Source: Megalonaias nervosa
Lineage: Eukaryota; Mollusca; Bivalvia; Unionida; Unionidae
Length of the DNA: 64,000 bases
Reading direction: 5' to 3'
NCBI GenBank assembly: GCA_016617855.1
Contig: JAECUM010003661.1
Location: 1-64,000 of the forward strand
This document shows positions 46,498-57,930 of this stretch, one piece after another. Each line of letters opens with the position of its first letter. The first letter of the stretch is position 1. Both the position numbers and the translations under genes were made by a program. Below the pieces are notes generated by a model. That model was not told the DNA's origin. It searched no databases and was given only the letters and a program-made list of their open reading frames with translations.

Positions 46498-48840
46498 TGT
46501 ACCAGTGTATTTATACCGTATACGCTTGCAAAATATTGACACTTGAGTACAACTTTTAACCAGGATTTACATCTTAGCAACAGAGACTTATTTATATTTC
46601 AACTTGTGGAGAAAGAAAGATTTCTCCAAATATGCCCAGGGGCTTTTTTGTTTCTTTATTATTTTTTTCCTTCAAATTTTGTAATTTTCTTTCAGTTATT
46701 TCTTTTTATTTTATTTCAACTGTTGGTTAAGAAAATGGGAATTTATCATGAAGAGCAGGGATGCATTTTCACCGTTATCAAAATACTTGGTACATTTTTA
46801 GTTTGAGAAAAATTTCTTTAAGTCTTTGAGAGAAAGTAAGTTGTCAATATTGAGGGATGATGTAATGAGATTTTAAAAACCATGGGATGAAACTGACATG
46901 TAAATAGTTGCCAATATCAAGGTATTGTAGATGTTTTTGCCGATTTAGAGTTCTGACAGCTGTTTTAAAAACCTTTCAATTCAGACTGTACAGCTGCTAC
47001 ATATAAATGCATTATTTTCTTTCCATAATTGTTTTTTTTTATTTTTATTTTGTCAAACTTGACTGGCCTTGAGATACTTGCAAGTTCATGTTCTAGGTCT
47101 ATGCAAAGACACTTCAATATTTCATAAGGGATATGTATGATTCTAGAAACACAATTCTTAAGCTCATCATCAAGGCTTTTGTGTGAATTTTTCTGTGTTC
47201 ATTGGTGCACAGTGTGGCAACAGATAGGTTCCTTGTTTAAAAGTCTGAAGACCTACTGTTAAATGTGCACAGTGTTTGCATTGAGCAAGTGTTCAACCTT
47301 GTGTAGGCGTATACAGGTTCCTCAAGTTAGGATATTTCCCACGATTTGAAGTTTCATAAAATCATTTTTATATGAGATTATTTCATCCAAAAATTGCATT
47401 TATATAATATATATACTAATATCATTCAAAATCCACACCATACTTATTCCCAAGTACAAATTTGCTATTTATCTTGACTATTTATCCATAATAATATAGT
47501 ATTATATCAGATTTATAATGGACACAGAGCACATTATTCCTTCATCTTTACTATATCACCAATGAGGTTTTTTTTCACAGTATGAAATTGATGTTGCTGT
47601 GCAATGATTTTCATGCATTGACTCTGTAGTAATATAAGAGATTCTTGTATGTAATATATTGTTTATTATAAAATTCAGTTAGCAAAGATCTGCATATTTC
47701 ATTCTATTGTACCAATTCTAACATGACTGATGCAATTTTTTTGTGTGGATGATTTTGTGTTTACAAGTCAAATGAGATTTGTTTTTTAAATTCTATTTTA
47801 TCATGTGTCAATATTTTATAATAGCTCATACAGATATAGACCTAATTTTATTCATATTGTACGCAAAACCCAGATAGGGAATTGAATTGTCATGTGATGA
47901 AATTGATTACGCTAAGAGGTATATATTATTTGTATAAATAGAAGTCAATATGGACTTTTTGCACACCTAGGTTATTATTAGTGTTTCTATTTTAATATCA
48001 TTGCAGTTAGTACATTTAGTATAGGAAAATAATCCAAGATAATCCACTTATAATCCATGTCGATGTCATCGGAACATAAAATAATAAATATAAATATTTT
48101 TATTTTAGGCCTGGTTATGAGGCCGTTACTAATATTTAATTATATTTGCCAAGACATAAGATTAAATGAAATGTAAAATTTTATTTTTCTGCTATTAAAA
48201 GTAAGTTCCAGTAGCTGTGTGTTTCTTTTCCTTTGAACTTCTCTAATACCTAGTCCACTTTAAAATTAGGTCTAAGTTTACAAATCTTATTTAAGATATT
48301 AAATAATGGCTTATTAAGATAGGCATTTCACATTGACTAGTGTTTGCATTTTGTCTGGATTGTCCCCTCTTCACAAAACAAAGACTGATAGTTGCTGTCT
48401 TTCATTCTTGCCTATGGTCACATTTTCTACAGTGTATTCTCACTGGATGCTTTGGTGTACTAATTATTAATTCTATGCATTTTGAAATTTTGTTTGTTTT
48501 TACTGGTAAATGTATAAGTTATTGGGCATCAGATGGAAGTTTACCAACTGACTGGACTTGGTCAGCACTGAATGATGGAATAAGTGTCTTTCATTTGCAG
48601 ACATAAATGTGCAAGAAAATGGGGACTCACTACAAGCAGAGGAAAATGGGGTCTAGTTTGTGCATTTGAATTGGACCAATGCTCTTGATTTTACCATAAT
48701 ACCAAATAAAAAAATGTATGGTTCTGTTTACATTTTTTAAAGAAAGAGGGCAGATAGGTCACTGATTTTACCATAATACCAAATAAAAAAATGTATGGTT
48801 CTGTTTACATTTTTTAAAGAAAGAGGACAGATAGATCACT
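46498..48840 (+). other. Probable mex-3 3' UTR region
   Basis: AT-rich sequence follows the stop codon without any credible new gene. A Pumilio-type element TGTAAATA lies at 46899-46906. Candidate poly(A) signals AATAAA lie at 48083-48088, 48705-48710 and 48782-48787, giving possible UTRs of about 1.6-2.3 kb. The true 3' end cannot be fixed from sequence. An 88-codon frame at 48340-48606 has no recognised domain. Confidence 0.5.
48686..48840. repeat. 77-bp tandem duplication with poly(A) signals
   Basis: TGATTTTACCATAATACCAA...TGTTTACATTTTTTAAAGAAAGAGG...CAGATAG recurs with an offset of 77 bp and only a few substitutions. Each copy contains an AATAAAAAAATG stretch, so a possible poly(A) signal is duplicated. 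Confidence 0.9.
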
Positions 48841-50701
48841 TCAAAGTTTATTTTTGTCCTGACGGATTTGTATAGAGCATAAACTATAAAATGAGCATCA
48901 TTCACGTCCTGACCTGGATCATAATCGCATACCTTTTTAATTATTTTTGGTCCTGGACATTTTTCTTGTTTTTGTTTCTAAATGCTTATTTTGTTTTTAA
49001 AAAAAATGTTGGTTCAACAGGAAAAAGTAGGTTAGGTTGGGTGACCAGAATCACTTTTTATTTCACTTAAGGCAGACAGACAGCGATTGTGATTATTAAA
49101 TCGAGGGTTCACCACAGACAAAAGTAAACACACTAGTCAACATCAGACTCTTGGACTAGCTGGACTATTTTACAGTGGACAATTGATGAATTGCAGAGTA
49201 CAGGAATAATCTCATTGATCATGCCCAAATCAGGTGTTTCATGTTAAACTGTAACAAAAGAGCCCACCCATCTTGTGATAGTCTTTCTCCTTGGCAGCTG
49301 TCCATCAAGATAGTTTTCACTTATCATTGTACATAAAATCTCCATCTCCCAGGTCTTATTTTGACTGGTTTTGTCTTTGGCCTAATGGAAGTGCTGCTCC
49401 CTTTAACAGCTCACACACCCTTAACCCATATGTATGAACATTCCATAAAATGGCACTAGTACATACAGGAATAAACATTTGGCTTCTGTGAAAGATGAAC
49501 AGAAACCATGCCCATTTAAAACTGTCCTTCTATACGCATTTCCTCCAGTCTTGAAAATTTCTGGATGTAGGTGGATACTGTGGCAGTCGTGTATACAGCA
49601 TATTGTTGGCGTCATTTTCAGATAACAAAACTGTCCAAATACTTTTTCGATTTGTTTCCTTGCACTTGTATACTCAAATAGGGATATTTATGACCAAATT
49701 TTAAAGATGGATGCACTTTTCTCTAAATAGGTTCACAAAATAGTCATTCACTGGCATTATTTGCACGTTCAGGAGAGTGAGTCTTTTGTATGCAACCACC
49801 TTTTGGCATTATGTGGTGACCAGGTCTTCCTGTCCATCTGTCTGTTGACTTCTTTTCTGCATCGCAACCTCATTTCTGCAGTACGTACCTTCGCCAAGCA
49901 TTACGGGTTAGTTTATATTGAAGACTGAAACAAGCCCGTTAATTTGGGAGTTCAAAAGTAAAAACGCCAGGGTCACAATGATTGAAAGAGAATGTGATTG
50001 GTGCAGTGTAACAATAGTTCATCACCAACCTGGGCTAAAACCTTGCAAGTGGCTTGCTCTTGGGTTGAGACAAACAGCCTATCAGTTTTGGGCTTCAGTA
50101 GTCATTGCCATTGGCTGATAGAATGGTTTCTGTGCAAAAACTTTTTTTTCGACCTGTACTTTCACCATAGCTGACTTGCATATTATGCAGAAAAGAAGCA
50201 TATTGAATTAGGTTCAAAAGTCAATGTCGCTGGGTGACGGTACAAAGTTTTTTTCATAATAATTGTGTAGAACGTTAGAGAACTTTCACTTACAGTGTTG
50301 ATGAGACCTACTATTTTGGGAACAGGCGAATGTCATTGTGGCTCAAAAGAAAAAAATGTTTTTTGCAGAATAACTTTTGTTTCAGAGGACTGTTCCTGGA
50401 CCAAACATAGCCGAGTGGATTGTTTGCACTTGTGATAAACATGTATGATCTTTGGTTTTGTAGCTACAGCCGTGGTTTGGGTCATCGAGACGCGACAGTC
50501 AATAACGGCCAGAGACAACCATGCCCCGACAGTAAGTAAGATGACTTGTAAACATGTGCTTAAGTATAATCGAATATGCCGGTCACCGTATTCGGCTTGT
50601 TCAGATGTCAGCATCCAGCCTGGCCATATTTGTCACTGACAATATTATTATTCGAATACGACCCTGGAAAACGTGTTTAAAGGGTAATTATGTGGCACGT
50701 A

Positions 50702-50702
<1 letters not shown>
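48841..50702. other. Unassigned sequence downstream of mex-3
   Basis: No credible gene. Short frames at 49421-49615 (-), 49918-50118 (+) and 50333-50614 (-) lack motifs. No dispersed repeat was recognised. Confidence 0.4.

Positions 50703-50734
<32 letters not shown>
50703..50734. repeat. (CT)16 microsatellite
   Basis: Sixteen CT dinucleotides followed by GTGCACGCATGCGCGCGCG. Confidence 0.97.
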
Positions 50735-50737
<3 letters not shown>

Positions 50738-50907
50738 CACGCATGCGCGCGCGGTATGTCAATAGGTGTGGATGCTCTTACCTGGGTCTTGTTTGCCATC
50801 CAAAGTCAAAACTATAAATTTTACGTAATCCAAGACTGCACACGTAATCTTATTGTAATGGCAAACAAGTTTGTTCACCTGATGATAAAATCCTCTAGCA
50901 TTATTTA

Positions 50908-51090
50908 GAGGGTGGCCGAGTGGTCCAAGGCGCTTGCATTTACATACATATCTGAAATCTCCCTGTCGGCGTAGGATCCAAACTCGATTCGGCCAATGGC
51001 GGTATGTGAAAAAGCTTGCCAGTAACTTCTCGTGGGTCGGTGGTTCGCCATGTATCATGTGCTGAATGATTGCGTTCGACCCATAAAAAC
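50908..51090 (+). mobile_element. tRNA-derived SINE, family 2, copy
   Basis: The tRNA-like head GAGGGTGGCCGAGTGGTCCA (box A TGGCCGAGTGG) is followed by AAGGCGCTTGC, as in a Leu/Ser-type tRNA. Box B is degraded (AACTCGATTC). The body has GGTATGTGAAAAAGCTTGCC, AGTAACTTCTCGTGGGTCGG and TGGTTCGCC, matching the copy at 57464. Anticodon and acceptor features are not tRNA-like enough for a functional tRNA gene. Confidence 0.82.
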
Positions 51091-52209
51091 AACATTCAGA
51101 TTTTAAGACGTTTTAGATAAAGGACTGCTGATGTTTTAGCTTTTGTCAATGATGGTGTTGATAATGATGATAATCGCTACGATGATGACACAATTATTTG
51201 TAGGTGAAGATGACAATTCGCAGTGCAGTCTGTTCACATGCTGCATCATCATTAGGTTGGTATCAAATCTGCCCTTTATATGAATGATTTTCTTCTACAC
51301 CAATCAACCGATTAGGTAGCCGGTGCTTTCCACTTTGCACTAGTCACTTAACATTTAGTAATTCAGAAGCCAAAAGATTCATTTCTCAATTTAATGCTAT
51401 TTTCACATCGAATATATTAGAATATGGAACATTTTCTCTATGCATTCTGAGGCACTCGAAATTTTGCCAACTTTTAGCGTGCACTACTTTCGATAACTGG
51501 TGTCAGTGCTTCAGGCTTTCAAACTGTGTGATACAACCGGAAAAATACTTAAACGATAATGCCCGTTCTTCATGTAATGTTCCGCTGTATTTCCAGTGCA
51601 CTTCAGATGGCATTTAGTTTCCAGTTAAAAATCAATAATCAGGGCGTTTTTGTTGGTCGCACTGAAATTCCAAGATAATAAATAATAAATATTGTTCATG
51701 TAAACATTGTGTAAGGATTTTTCTATGTTATGTTGGGGAAAGCACATCGCTGTTCGTCTGCTGGTCGATTCTATTTGTATAAAGTTCATGTGCATACATG
51801 CAAAGATAGGCTTTGTTGTCCTCGTTGTTTTCACGTTCCAAACTATATGCAGTTTGATATTACGCAGCAAAAAGTGTGCTTGATGCTAACATCCGCTTTC
51901 TAGTGTATATCAAGGATGTAGTTTGGTATACTCGACGTGTATCAAATACCTCTTTATCGGAGCCAGAAATAAATAACACGTGTCTCTGGTTTCATTCTAA
52001 GGTAAATAAAATGGTAAGTGAACTTTCTTACGCTGTTCTTGATTCTAGGTATGTATATAATCCATCGCATTGAATCATTAATGTATTTAGCTCCTGACCA
52101 TAATCACAAAATCGAAGGTATTAGGAACAACAATCGATATTAATTAACTCTTCATTCCCATGTTCAGTATTCGTGTCTTAGTATCAATATTACGAGTTCA
52201 TAAACAAAA
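51091..52209. other. Unassigned intergenic sequence
   Basis: No gene, RNA gene or repeat recognised. Short frames at 51625-51870 (-) and 51876-52073 (+) lack motifs. Confidence 0.4.

Positions 52210-52267
<58 letters not shown>
52210..52267. repeat. (AT)n microsatellite
   Basis: About 28 AT dinucleotides. Confidence 0.97.
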
Positions 52268-52269
<2 letters not shown>

Positions 52270-52431
52270 TAGGAAACTTCGGACACTAGCTTTCGCAAAG
52301 GCTATCGACCAAGATTAAAATTTAATCAGTCTACACTGAATGTTCTTGTACATGTTTAATTTGTAATTGAACCGATCGCCTAATTTGAGGCAACGTTTGG
52401 ATAGTTTTGTTGATTTCGTGAACCTAGGTAT

Positions 52432-52690
52432 ACCCTTATAATAACACTAAACTCGAAGACAGCAGGTACTTACCTTATACTAACACTAAACTCTAAGACA
52501 CCACATACTACCTTATAATAACACTAAGCTCTAAGACACCAGAGTGACCCCAGGTACTTACTTTATAATAACACTAAGCTCTAAGACACCATGTACTTAC
52601 CTTATAATAACACTAAGGTCTAAAACACCAGGTACAATCTTATAATAACACTAAGCTCTAAGACATTAGAATAACACCAGGTACTACCTT
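52432..52690. repeat. Minisatellite, about 39-bp unit
   Basis: Six imperfect copies of a unit like TTATAATAACACTAAGCTCT plus AAGACACCAGGTACTTACC are present, some with a GAGTGACCCC or GAATAACACC insertion. A separate short repeat (GAAATCAATGGATGTGGA) follows at about 52695-52810. Confidence 0.9.
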
Positions 52691-52864
52691 ATGAAATTAA
52701 TGAATGTGGCAGTATGTCATCAATGGACGTGGAAAATGTATGAAATCAGTGGATTTGGAAATATGAAATCAATGGATGTGGACATGTGAAATCAATTTAT
52801 GTGGAAGATGTTGGTTGGTATTTAACTGCACTTTATTGTTTATATCATGCCAAGAAGGTGATAA

Positions 52865-52940
52865 AGAAAACGCTTTTGGAGTATGTCTGGGCGGTTATTG
52901 AACCCGCGGCTGACTCGACCAACTGAGCTACCGTAGAAAG
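52865..52940 (-). other. tRNA-like fragment or SINE head
   Basis: On the reverse strand, CGGTAGCTCAGTTGGTCGAG fits box A, and GCGGGTTCAATAACCGCCCA, soon after, fits box B and a T-arm. The spacing is too short for a complete tRNA because the anticodon arm is missing. This is probably a truncated tRNA-derived sequence, not a functional tRNA gene. Confidence 0.5.
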
Positions 52941-55150
52941 TTCCTACATGTACTAAGTTCTCAGATATACCAAATAATTTTAAAAATTCACATATACTGA
53001 CACTATACCTCAATTTTGTTCAGTTCATTTCTTGTGCAAAATAAACTGTACACTTAGGCGTCAGCAGGAAAGTTTCCGGGGCTGGGCATATTCTAGTAGT
53101 ATATATACTATACAATTGATATCTACAAAATCCATGGGTGGGTACTGGCTTTCCATGAGCATCTAATGTAACAGGAAGTAGAAACGAATGAATGAAAAGA
53201 AAGGATGGTAACATGTAGCGGCAGGTAAATGGAGTACAGCTACCTAGGAGAGGCCAGTCTGGTTTTGCCCGGATAGTTGCCAAACGTTCTTTTAGAGTTC
53301 GTTAGAAATATAGGACTTATTTGAATCATGATGGGATTGGACCCTTTTGAGAGCAATGTACCAACTCTTTCATTTTTATTGACATACATTATTTACATAG
53401 TATGACAATGCCACATGTTTTTCGTCGTCTCTCAGTCTGGGGCAGATATGCCAAAAACTGTGATTTGGTTAAATTTTCTTGCACAGACTTTTTATAACCC
53501 TAAGGCGAAAACGACGTTTGAGTTTCAGTGATTCCTGCTTTTACAACATGCAGTTAGTTTGCGAAGCTAATTTGTTTTCTGAAGATACCTTTATTCTTAG
53601 TTTATTAGATTTCTCAACAAATGAGTTATATAGGTTTCAAATCATTTCAACCTAAGCATGGAGAGGCACTTCAGAAACTCTTGTGTGCAGTGTTAGCATA
53701 TTGATAGCGATGTCGTAGACATGCCCATTTACAAACCCTAGAGTACAATACTAGCATCTTGATTGTGATGTTAATATTCAAATGAAATTCAGCTCTATAT
53801 TACACCTTGTTTTGGTAAATAACATAAAAGACGTTGCGACTATAATGAAGTCGAATTGCATAATTTTTCCCCAATTGATTAACATATTTCAAGATTGTAC
53901 ATCCCAACGTTTTTACACATACACGAGTAGCCTATGTGTTATGTTATCAACTTAAACATATACAAGAGAACATTTGTTGGTTATCATCGGCTATAGCAAT
54001 GTTTTGTTGTTGTTGTTATGGCTCGCAGTTTTAGTATCAGCATTCCATTCAGCGTGATATGCGGGCCTTATGACGACTGAGCATAGAATATTCACAATTA
54101 CTGTAGAAATATTAAACAACAAAAATCAGTCCATTGAAAAACCAACATCAAAACGTATTTCGACGTAGTAATTTTTGAGGTAAAGTCACCAATCTTTGTT
54201 TGCCGGAAATTCCTTCGATAAAAATGGCTTTTCCTTCGATTGGATTTATCGTATGATTTTCTAAGAAGATGTTAGCCAGAATGCTTGGGAGTGGCTGCTA
54301 ACGAGGTATCATCCATAGGATTGACAGGGAAGTTTTCAATGCGAATATTTATGTATTGTGGGGCATTAGGTGTGATATCTCGCTTATAATTGGTCCATAG
54401 CTTGGAATTGGTCCCCGACCTGATTTTGTCGTGATGGGATATGTCATAGAAGGGCATCAACTGCATTCTACCGAGTGGATATAAAAAGGAATAAAATTGC
54501 TTCCTAATCTGAGTATGATGAACCAAATTCTCATCAGGGGTTTCTGGTACTTTTATTTGCTTTGCTATTGGTATTTTGAACAAGGACAACATAGTCATTA
54601 ACCGACGACTAGAACCCCGTTAGCCAAACATGTTCATTAGAATAGCATTCCCCACCCATTTCCGAGAAACCTAAGGGTTTTTTTGTTGAGAATTTAAACG
54701 CTTTGTTAAAGAGATGTTAAATATGATGTCATTAAACACTGCATTTGCATATATAACAGCGAGAACTGTCAATGTGTCCAACCGTTAGATCGACTAGAGT
54801 TATTCTTAGTAGGGTATATGTCATTACGTAACGGACATGGGTTGACCGTGACGAGATTGGCTAGTGGCCCATTTCATTTTAAAATAAACGACATTTGATT
54901 GACAGCTGATGGTAGATAGGTGAACTCTGGGCATTCGTCAGGTCCGTTCTACCTTAGGCAGAGCCACTATCTATGGCTGAAATTTACGGGAGGAGGTTGC
55001 AGGACTGCTAAGGGTAACTGACATCCACGTCGTTAACCAGTTCTTTTTTCCATCCTAATTTAGAGTGAATCCATCAACTGCGACTTCCTTTGTATCCTCG
55101 GTGAAATATACATGTATTTGGTAAATATTTTGCCTTACATTTGCAATGGC
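52941..55150. other. Unassigned intergenic sequence
   Basis: The longest frame is 108 codons on the reverse strand at 54598-54272. It is fairly ordinary in composition but matches no domain I know, so it is not called as a gene. A GTTGTTGTTGTT run lies at about 54006. No transposon recognised. Confidence 0.4.
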
Positions 55151-55154
55151 GAAT

Positions 55155-55770
55155 TACTTCTATTGACACTTTCTGGAAGTCATTGTAGTATTGACAATTT
55201 CTGAAAGTCAATACAGCATTTGACTTAATACTGGTATTGCCACGTTCTGGAAGTCGTCCATCTGATTAAAATTAAATGTCCACTGTCTTACGTGAAGATT
55301 TGACAGCGACAGCTTATGGTCATGTTTTGGTGACCTTTGAATTAGGCAGTGTAAATGCAGTTTTCAAAAGTCTGAAAGTGAATCAAATCGTTCGGCACAC
55401 ATTGATTCTCTTCAGCCATACTTCTTAGACTCGCAAACGCGAAGATATACGACTTCATCTGAACGGCTGATAAAATTAGCGATTATGATAAGCACATAGG
55501 TCAGCTGAACATGACCCCTAAGCTGTCACTGTCAGATCCTCACGTAGGACAGCGGAGATTGGATTTTAATCAGTTTGTGGAAGTCATTGCAGCATTTGCA
55601 CTTTCTGGAAGTCATTACAGTATTGGCACGTTCTGGAAGTCATTACAGCTTTGGCACTTTATGGAAGTCAATACAGCATTGGCACTTTCTCAAAGTCAAT
55701 ACAGTATTGGCACTTTCTGGAAGTCATTACATCATGTGACTAAATATTTGTATTGACACTTTCCGGAATT
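55155..55770. repeat. Minisatellite, about 28-bp unit, two clusters
   Basis: Copies of TTCTGGAAGTCATTACAGCA plus TTGGCACT form a cluster at 55155-55260 and a longer one at 55575-55770, separated by about 310 bp of unique DNA. The second cluster is more homogeneous. Confidence 0.88.
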
Positions 55771-56904
55771 TAGTATAGCATTTGATCCAAAATTCAAACA
55801 TTACAATTCTACATACATTCACTCTAATCAAGTCAGCATGTGCTGTCATAGTCAGAAAGATTCACAAGGCATATTTTCGGACTGACTGCATTTTTATTAA
55901 CGCACACACACAAAATACAGCATGGACTTTTCTGTGGCAGGTGAAAACTAGACATGCTGAGGGAAGAAAAAAAACAAACCAAACAATGGCTCGATATCTC
56001 GCGCATGTTTAAGTTCTCTAACATGATTCGAATGACGGACCCACACATATAGAGTGTGCTGTTATGAATATTGATAGAAGTTTTACTGACAGACGGAGTG
56101 TTGTTTGATTTTAAGGGGGGGGGGGGCGGGACGAGCAGGGCTGACGGGGGGGGGGGGCAACTGGGGGTATATCCCCAGGGCGCAGGCCGAATAACACTTT
56201 TTAATTTTATTAAAGAAAAATTTTGTTTGAACAAGAACTAGGAGATGCCCGGGTGTTTTTTACCCCATGGCCCGTGATCACTCTCTACGGTCCTGGGGAC
56301 GAGGTTTAGTTGCAGTAAATGGGGAAGAAAAAATATCTTTCTTAGATTTTGGTATATTTTTATGATAAATAATGCAATCAAGCATACCTTGCGGCAATTT
56401 TGTTTTTAAAGAAAGAGACAAAGAAAGATCCCCCCCCCCCAAAAAAGAGGAAGTCTATTAGCATACGTGATCGCGTTCATATTTGGTCGCTTTCGATTCA
56501 CAAAACAGACGTTGTTACAATTTAGTTTCATTTAAATGATGACAATGAAATGTTGCCTAGTTTGCTTTCGGGCTGTTTATATCGAGGCGAGGCCTACATC
56601 TCCGTGGAATGTACTTGTAATTTCATCCATCTAGTGTTGTACTTAGGGCAAACTATATACAGTGGTAGGTATAGGTAAGTGTTATTGATGCTTCTTGGCA
56701 TGTTGCCAGTGAGGAGGCTGGAAGCTATCGCAACTCTGCATAGCATCGGGATGTACGTGTAATTACAGCACAGTAATCATACACAGTACGGATATTTATG
56801 TCATGTATGTTATTGCCTTATCGTCATGGTTATTTATAGCTATTTACAACCATGATGTTTAATTTAGTCCGACTCTTCTTCGGACTTTTATTGTAAATAG
56901 GATT

Positions 56905-56908
<4 letters not shown>
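55771..56908. other. Unassigned sequence with G tracts
   Basis: Contains two 12-bp G tracts (56115-56126 and 56146-56157) and a C tract near 56431-56440. No gene recognised. Frames through the G tracts are artefacts. Confidence 0.45.

Positions 56909-56940
<32 letters not shown>
56909..56940. repeat. (CT)n microsatellite
   Basis: About 16 CT dinucleotides. Confidence 0.97.
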
Positions 56941-56944
<4 letters not shown>

Positions 56945-57463
56945 AGTTCTATTGATCCCAGTAGCAACAATTCGCAAGTTGTTTCTATGACACTATTACC
57001 ACTACTACAGTACCGCTCACCGTCATATGATTAATATATTTTGAGGAAACAAAAACTGTAAAAGATGTAGAAAATATATAGAAGGGAGGGGGTTTTAAGA
57101 TGGGGCACAGCTGTACTTGAATATGTGATCTATATATGTTTTGATATTGAAGACGCGTTCTCATCTTTCCAGCAGATAATGTCGCCTCAGATTTCAGATT
57201 TATGTTTTAGTGACTTTAAAATAACTTTGGCCGCTCATTGGTAACCAGACTTCTATGCAATACGTTCTCTGCTTACTTCCGTATCAGAAACATATCCGTT
57301 TATATAATTATTAACGTGCTGAACCTATCGTTTAAAATGAGACTGGTTTTACGGAATCACCAGCTAGCATAAAGCAATCAACATTCTTCATGTTACAAAA
57401 CAATTTATTTTGAACAAACGGAGGCGAAAACAAAAACAAGTACTTTGCACAACATTAGAGATT

Positions 57464-57690
57464 GGGTATGAGCTCTGAGTGGTCTAAGGCACTCGCTTTT
57501 ACACATCAATGACATCTTACCTCCTTCCGCGTGGGTTCGATTCTCGGATTTGTTCAATGTGGGTATGTGAGAATGCTTCCCAGTAGCTTCCCATGGGTCG
57601 GTGGTTTTCCTGGGTTCTTCCTCCACCAGATACACTGTCATCATGTGCTGAAGAGTAGTGTTAAGCCTATAACCCCAAAAACCCACATTA
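57464..57690 (+). mobile_element. tRNA-derived SINE, family 2, best copy
   Basis: The head GGGTATGAGCTCTGAGTGGT carries a decayed box A, followed by CTAAGGCACTCGC. An intact box B, GGGTTCGATTC, lies at 57533-57543. The body runs GGTATGTGAGAATGCTTCCC, AGTAGCTTCCCATGGGTCGG, TGGTTTTCCTGGGTTCTTCC and GTCATCATGTGCTGAAGAGT, ending in GTTAAGCC-type tail sequence. The tail passes directly into a tandem repeat. Confidence 0.87.
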
Positions 57691-57930
57691 TGGTGGCCAC
57701 TGACGGAATAACATTAAGCCAACAACAAATAAATTAGGGTGGCCATTGACTGAATAACGTTAAGCCAATAACAACAACAACAACAACAACAAAAAAAAAA
57801 AAAAAAAAAATGGGTGGCCACTGACGGAATTAAGTTAAGCCCACAACCAAACAAATTAGGATGGCCACTGACGGAATAACGTTAAGCCCACGACCAAAAG
57901 CTTTCGGGTAGCCACTGACGTAATTCAAGA
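57687..57930. repeat. Minisatellite derived from a SINE tail
   Basis: Five diverged copies of a unit of about 45-60 bp are present (GGTGGCCACTGACGGAATAA, then CGTTAAGCCAACAACAAA, then AAATTAG). Copy length differs because of a (CAA)n-poly(A) expansion at 57773-57810. The first copy is continuous with the SINE 3' end, where GTTAAGCC already occurs. Confidence 0.88.

Noticed and set aside
50908..50985. Functional tRNA-Leu/Ser gene
   Set aside because: Box B is degraded and the downstream body matches other copies of the same SINE family.
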